A DNA stretch of 44,644 nt from UBA1181 sp045601045 (GTDB lineage: Bacteria; Bacteroidota; Bacteroidia; Bacteroidales; Paludibacteraceae): positions 1-44,644 of the forward strand of contig JAZRZA010000068.1 in assembly GCA_045601045.1 (NCBI GenBank), read 5' to 3'. Every line of letters starts with the position of its first letter. Within the stretch, counting starts at the first letter, position 1. Of the stretch, positions 43,189-44,644 are shown one piece after another. The notes below the pieces were generated by a model that was not told the DNA's origin, ran no database searches, and was given only the letters and a program-made list of their open reading frames with translations. The translations under genes and the position numbers were made by a program.

Positions 43189-44502
43189 CTAACGGGGAAA
43201 GACCGGACGTACAGGCATACCGTAAACACGATCCTGAACATCATAAGCATCAAAATCACCCGTACCAAAATGGATATTATTAGCACGGGTCGGAAGTTCC
43301 TCATATAGACTTTTAGTCCAATAGTATCCATAACCATTTTCCGTGTAGTTATTATATCCTTTCCCCATTCCAGACGCTGGTAAGAATATCACATTACCAT
43401 TTTTCTTACTCTTACCAAGTTGTCCGTTACAGTTTGTTCCATTATAATGGTCCATCCACTCCCAATCACAACCGTTCACCAACTCCGCCATCTCATCAGC
43501 AGTCGGCATTCTCCAGGATGCCCCCCAATTGGCACTTGCCGCATCATCACTTCTATCCAGGACCGTCTTTTCATCAACACTTCCGTAATATCTTTTCGTA
43601 CAATATTTTGTAAAATCATACATACTAACGCCCCATTTGTAATTCTCCTGTTTATAATATTCCTTTGGAGAGGTCTCGCCCCATGCGAAAAGGTCGCCGA
43701 AATCAGTTGGTTTGCTTCCTCCGACATTATAGGTAGCCCACATCACCGACAATCCCAAATCGACATACAAATAACCATCACGATAACCAGTCATTTTTGT
43801 CAAATCCATCTCTTCAAAGTAGGCAATCAAAGAGATATCCTCTCCAGTCGTAGAAGTCACTGTGCGAGACATTGAGGTCTCTCCATCACTCCATCCTACA
43901 AACATATAACCTTCTTTAGGAGTGGCTTCCACTTTATTGACGCAGTCTGTTCTTGTCAATCCCCAACCAGAAACCTCACCCGCCGAGGCAGGAGAAGCCG
44001 TCAAGTTCAGATAAAAGTATTTAGGGACTACAGGCTCTTCGTTTCCCCCATTGGAATCGCCCTCTTCCGACCCATTACCTCCTTGATTACCATTTTCCTC
44101 ACTAGAATCATTGTCCGCAGAACCACCATTCTCCTCGTCAGAATCATCGACCTCCTCATCAGACTCATCACCCAATGCCTTACCAGCCTGTTTTACCGAC
44201 ACCTCACGACTAACAGGTCCTCCTTTTAAAGAAATCTTGGCATTCCTTTCCGAAGAAGAAGAATTGGCGGACACTTTCACGACAAGAGTTCCATCTCCCT
44301 TTTGAGAATAATTCTCCAGCAGACACCAATTTTCAGAAGAGGTTGCACTCCAAGAGAGGTTGGAAGTAATCTTTACAGAAAAGACCTCTCCCTCTGCATC
44401 AGCCAGCAACTCCAAATCAGACTCTTTTCCATTTAAATTCAAGATAGGTTCTGGATCATCTTCATTACAAGAGGAGAGAGACCACAATGCCATAAATGCC
44501 AA
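43189..44502 (-). CDS. BACON/FISUMP lipoprotein, 5' end probably disrupted by an IS
   Basis: Up to 437 residues from TTG at 44502 (ATG at 44493 is next). The lipobox WSLSSC is followed by a BACON domain (about 20-107, VKITSNLSWSATSSENWC), a Asp/Glu/Ser/Gly/Asn linker (about 110-158), and an InlB-B-like repeat (ASPASAGEVSGWG...GYMFVGWSDG). A C-terminal FISUMP domain (about 236-437) follows: YVDLGLSVMWATYNVGG, FAWGETSPK, WRMPTADEMAEL, FLPASGMG and MPVRPVFPR. The signal peptide lacks the usual Met-Lys n-region: the frame continues upstream as SIIALAF, then runs into an IS3-type end at about 44514 with no standard start. The original start and promoter are probably lost. It is likely a surface glycan- or protein-binding lipoprotein in origin. 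Confidence 0.8.
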   Translation of the reverse strand: MAFMALWSLSSCNEDDPEPILNLNGKESDLELLADAEGEVFSVKITSNLSWSATSSENWCLLENYSQKGDGTLVVKVSANSSSSERNAKISLKGGPVSREVSVKQAGKALGDESDEEVDDSDEENGGSADNDSSEENGNQGGNGSEEGDSNGGNEEPVVPKYFYLNLTASPASAGEVSGWGLTRTDCVNKVEATPKEGYMFVGWSDGETSMSRTVTSTTGEDISLIAYFEEMDLTKMTGYRDGYLYVDLGLSVMWATYNVGGSKPTDFGDLFAWGETSPKEYYKQENYKWGVSMYDFTKYCTKRYYGSVDEKTVLDRSDDAASANWGASWRMPTADEMAELVNGCDWEWMDHYNGTNCNGQLGKSKKNGNVIFLPASGMGKGYNNYTENGYGYYWTKSLYEELPTRANNIHFGTGDFDAYDVQDRVYGMPVRPVFPR

Positions 44503-44513
44503 TGCTATAATAC

Positions 44514-44644
44514 TGCCGCTTTTTCGAACCAGTTGCTAAGTTAAGAAAATAAAGTTTAATTTAGCAGTCATGAAAAGTAAAAGAAGAAGTTTCACAGCAG
44601 AGTTTAAGGCTCAAGTTGCCATAGAGGCACTGAAAGGCCAAGAG
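44514..44644 (+). mobile_element. Left end of an IS3-family insertion sequence (continues beyond window)
   Basis: The last 75 bases encode an IS3-type OrfA N-terminus. The sequence from TG at 44514 (TGCCGCTTTTTCGAACCAG) is a plausible terminal inverted repeat, since IS3 members end in TG...CA. A 56-base leader before orfA fits the family. The right end, direct repeats and orfB lie outside the window, so the boundary is inferred. It lies immediately beside the start region of the minus-strand BACON/FISUMP gene. Confidence 0.65.
44570..44644 (+). CDS. IS3-family transposase OrfA (3' truncated by window)
   Basis: The first 25 codons are seen, beginning MKSKRRSFTAEFKAQVAIEA and continuing LKGQE. 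The sequence KRRxFTAEFKAxVAxEALKG is the hallmark start of the IS3 OrfA helix-turn-helix protein, which binds the element ends. In intact elements, OrfB (DDE integrase) is made by programmed -1 frameshifting from OrfA. The remainder is outside the window. Confidence 0.88.
   Translation, partial: MKSKRRSFTAEFKAQVAIEALKGQE

Overview
The window reads as chromosomal DNA of a Bacteroidota member, most likely order Bacteroidales. Three things support this. Promoters follow the Bacteroidetes -33/-7 pattern (TTG, 19 bases, TAnnTTTG) rather than -35/-10. Starts lack Shine-Dalgarno sequences. Family content is typical of the phylum: type IX secretion (T9SS) type B sorting domains, a PorP/SprF protein, DUF5683, DUF4837, DUF4294, a hybrid two-component system, BACON and FISUMP domains.

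Layout. 1-110: the 3' end of a T9SS-exported protein. 287-1375: a beta-propeller lipoprotein. 1519-4353: uvrA. 4516-8340: parA-parB-DUF5683-mltD, linking chromosome segregation with envelope functions. 8347-9432: mnmA on the minus strand. 9630-11328: an outer-membrane protein, a small Ala/Glu/Lys-rich lipoprotein and a stand-alone SH3 protein, separated by strong terminator-like hairpins. 11570-15595: a complete hybrid two-component regulator with no polysaccharide utilisation genes next to it. 15610-21738: coaX, an outer-membrane protein, a TPR protein, an LptC-like protein and a PpiD/SurA-like foldase, which looks like an envelope biogenesis cluster. 21809-24946: rlmN-DUF4837-pdxA.

24979-28615 (minus strand) is the most unusual part. 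A 904-residue secreted protein carries about 35 tandem 15-residue units, followed by a type B T9SS sorting domain, and a PorP/SprF-like protein lies 10 bp downstream. Nearly every repeat unit contains two D-T-(I/V/L/M/T) triplets. This is the three-residue acceptor motif known for Bacteroidetes general protein O-glycosylation, so the protein may be a mucin-like, densely glycosylated surface stalk with its own SprF-type partner.

28791-30642: a metallo-beta-lactamase-fold hydrolase and an unknown exported protein. 30677-34183 (minus): a large nuclease-helicase fusion. 34497-37811: maeB and a tRNA-dihydrouridine synthase. 37814-40292 (minus): a likely three-gene operon of DUF4294, a mini membrane protein with HExxH, and a YD-repeat protein. 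40363-43117: two envelope proteins. 43189-44502 (minus): a BACON/FISUMP lipoprotein whose 5' end abuts, and seems to have been cut by, an IS3-family element whose OrfA runs off the window end.

No tRNA, rRNA, CRISPR array or prophage was seen. Family assignments rest on motif recognition by eye; no database search was run.
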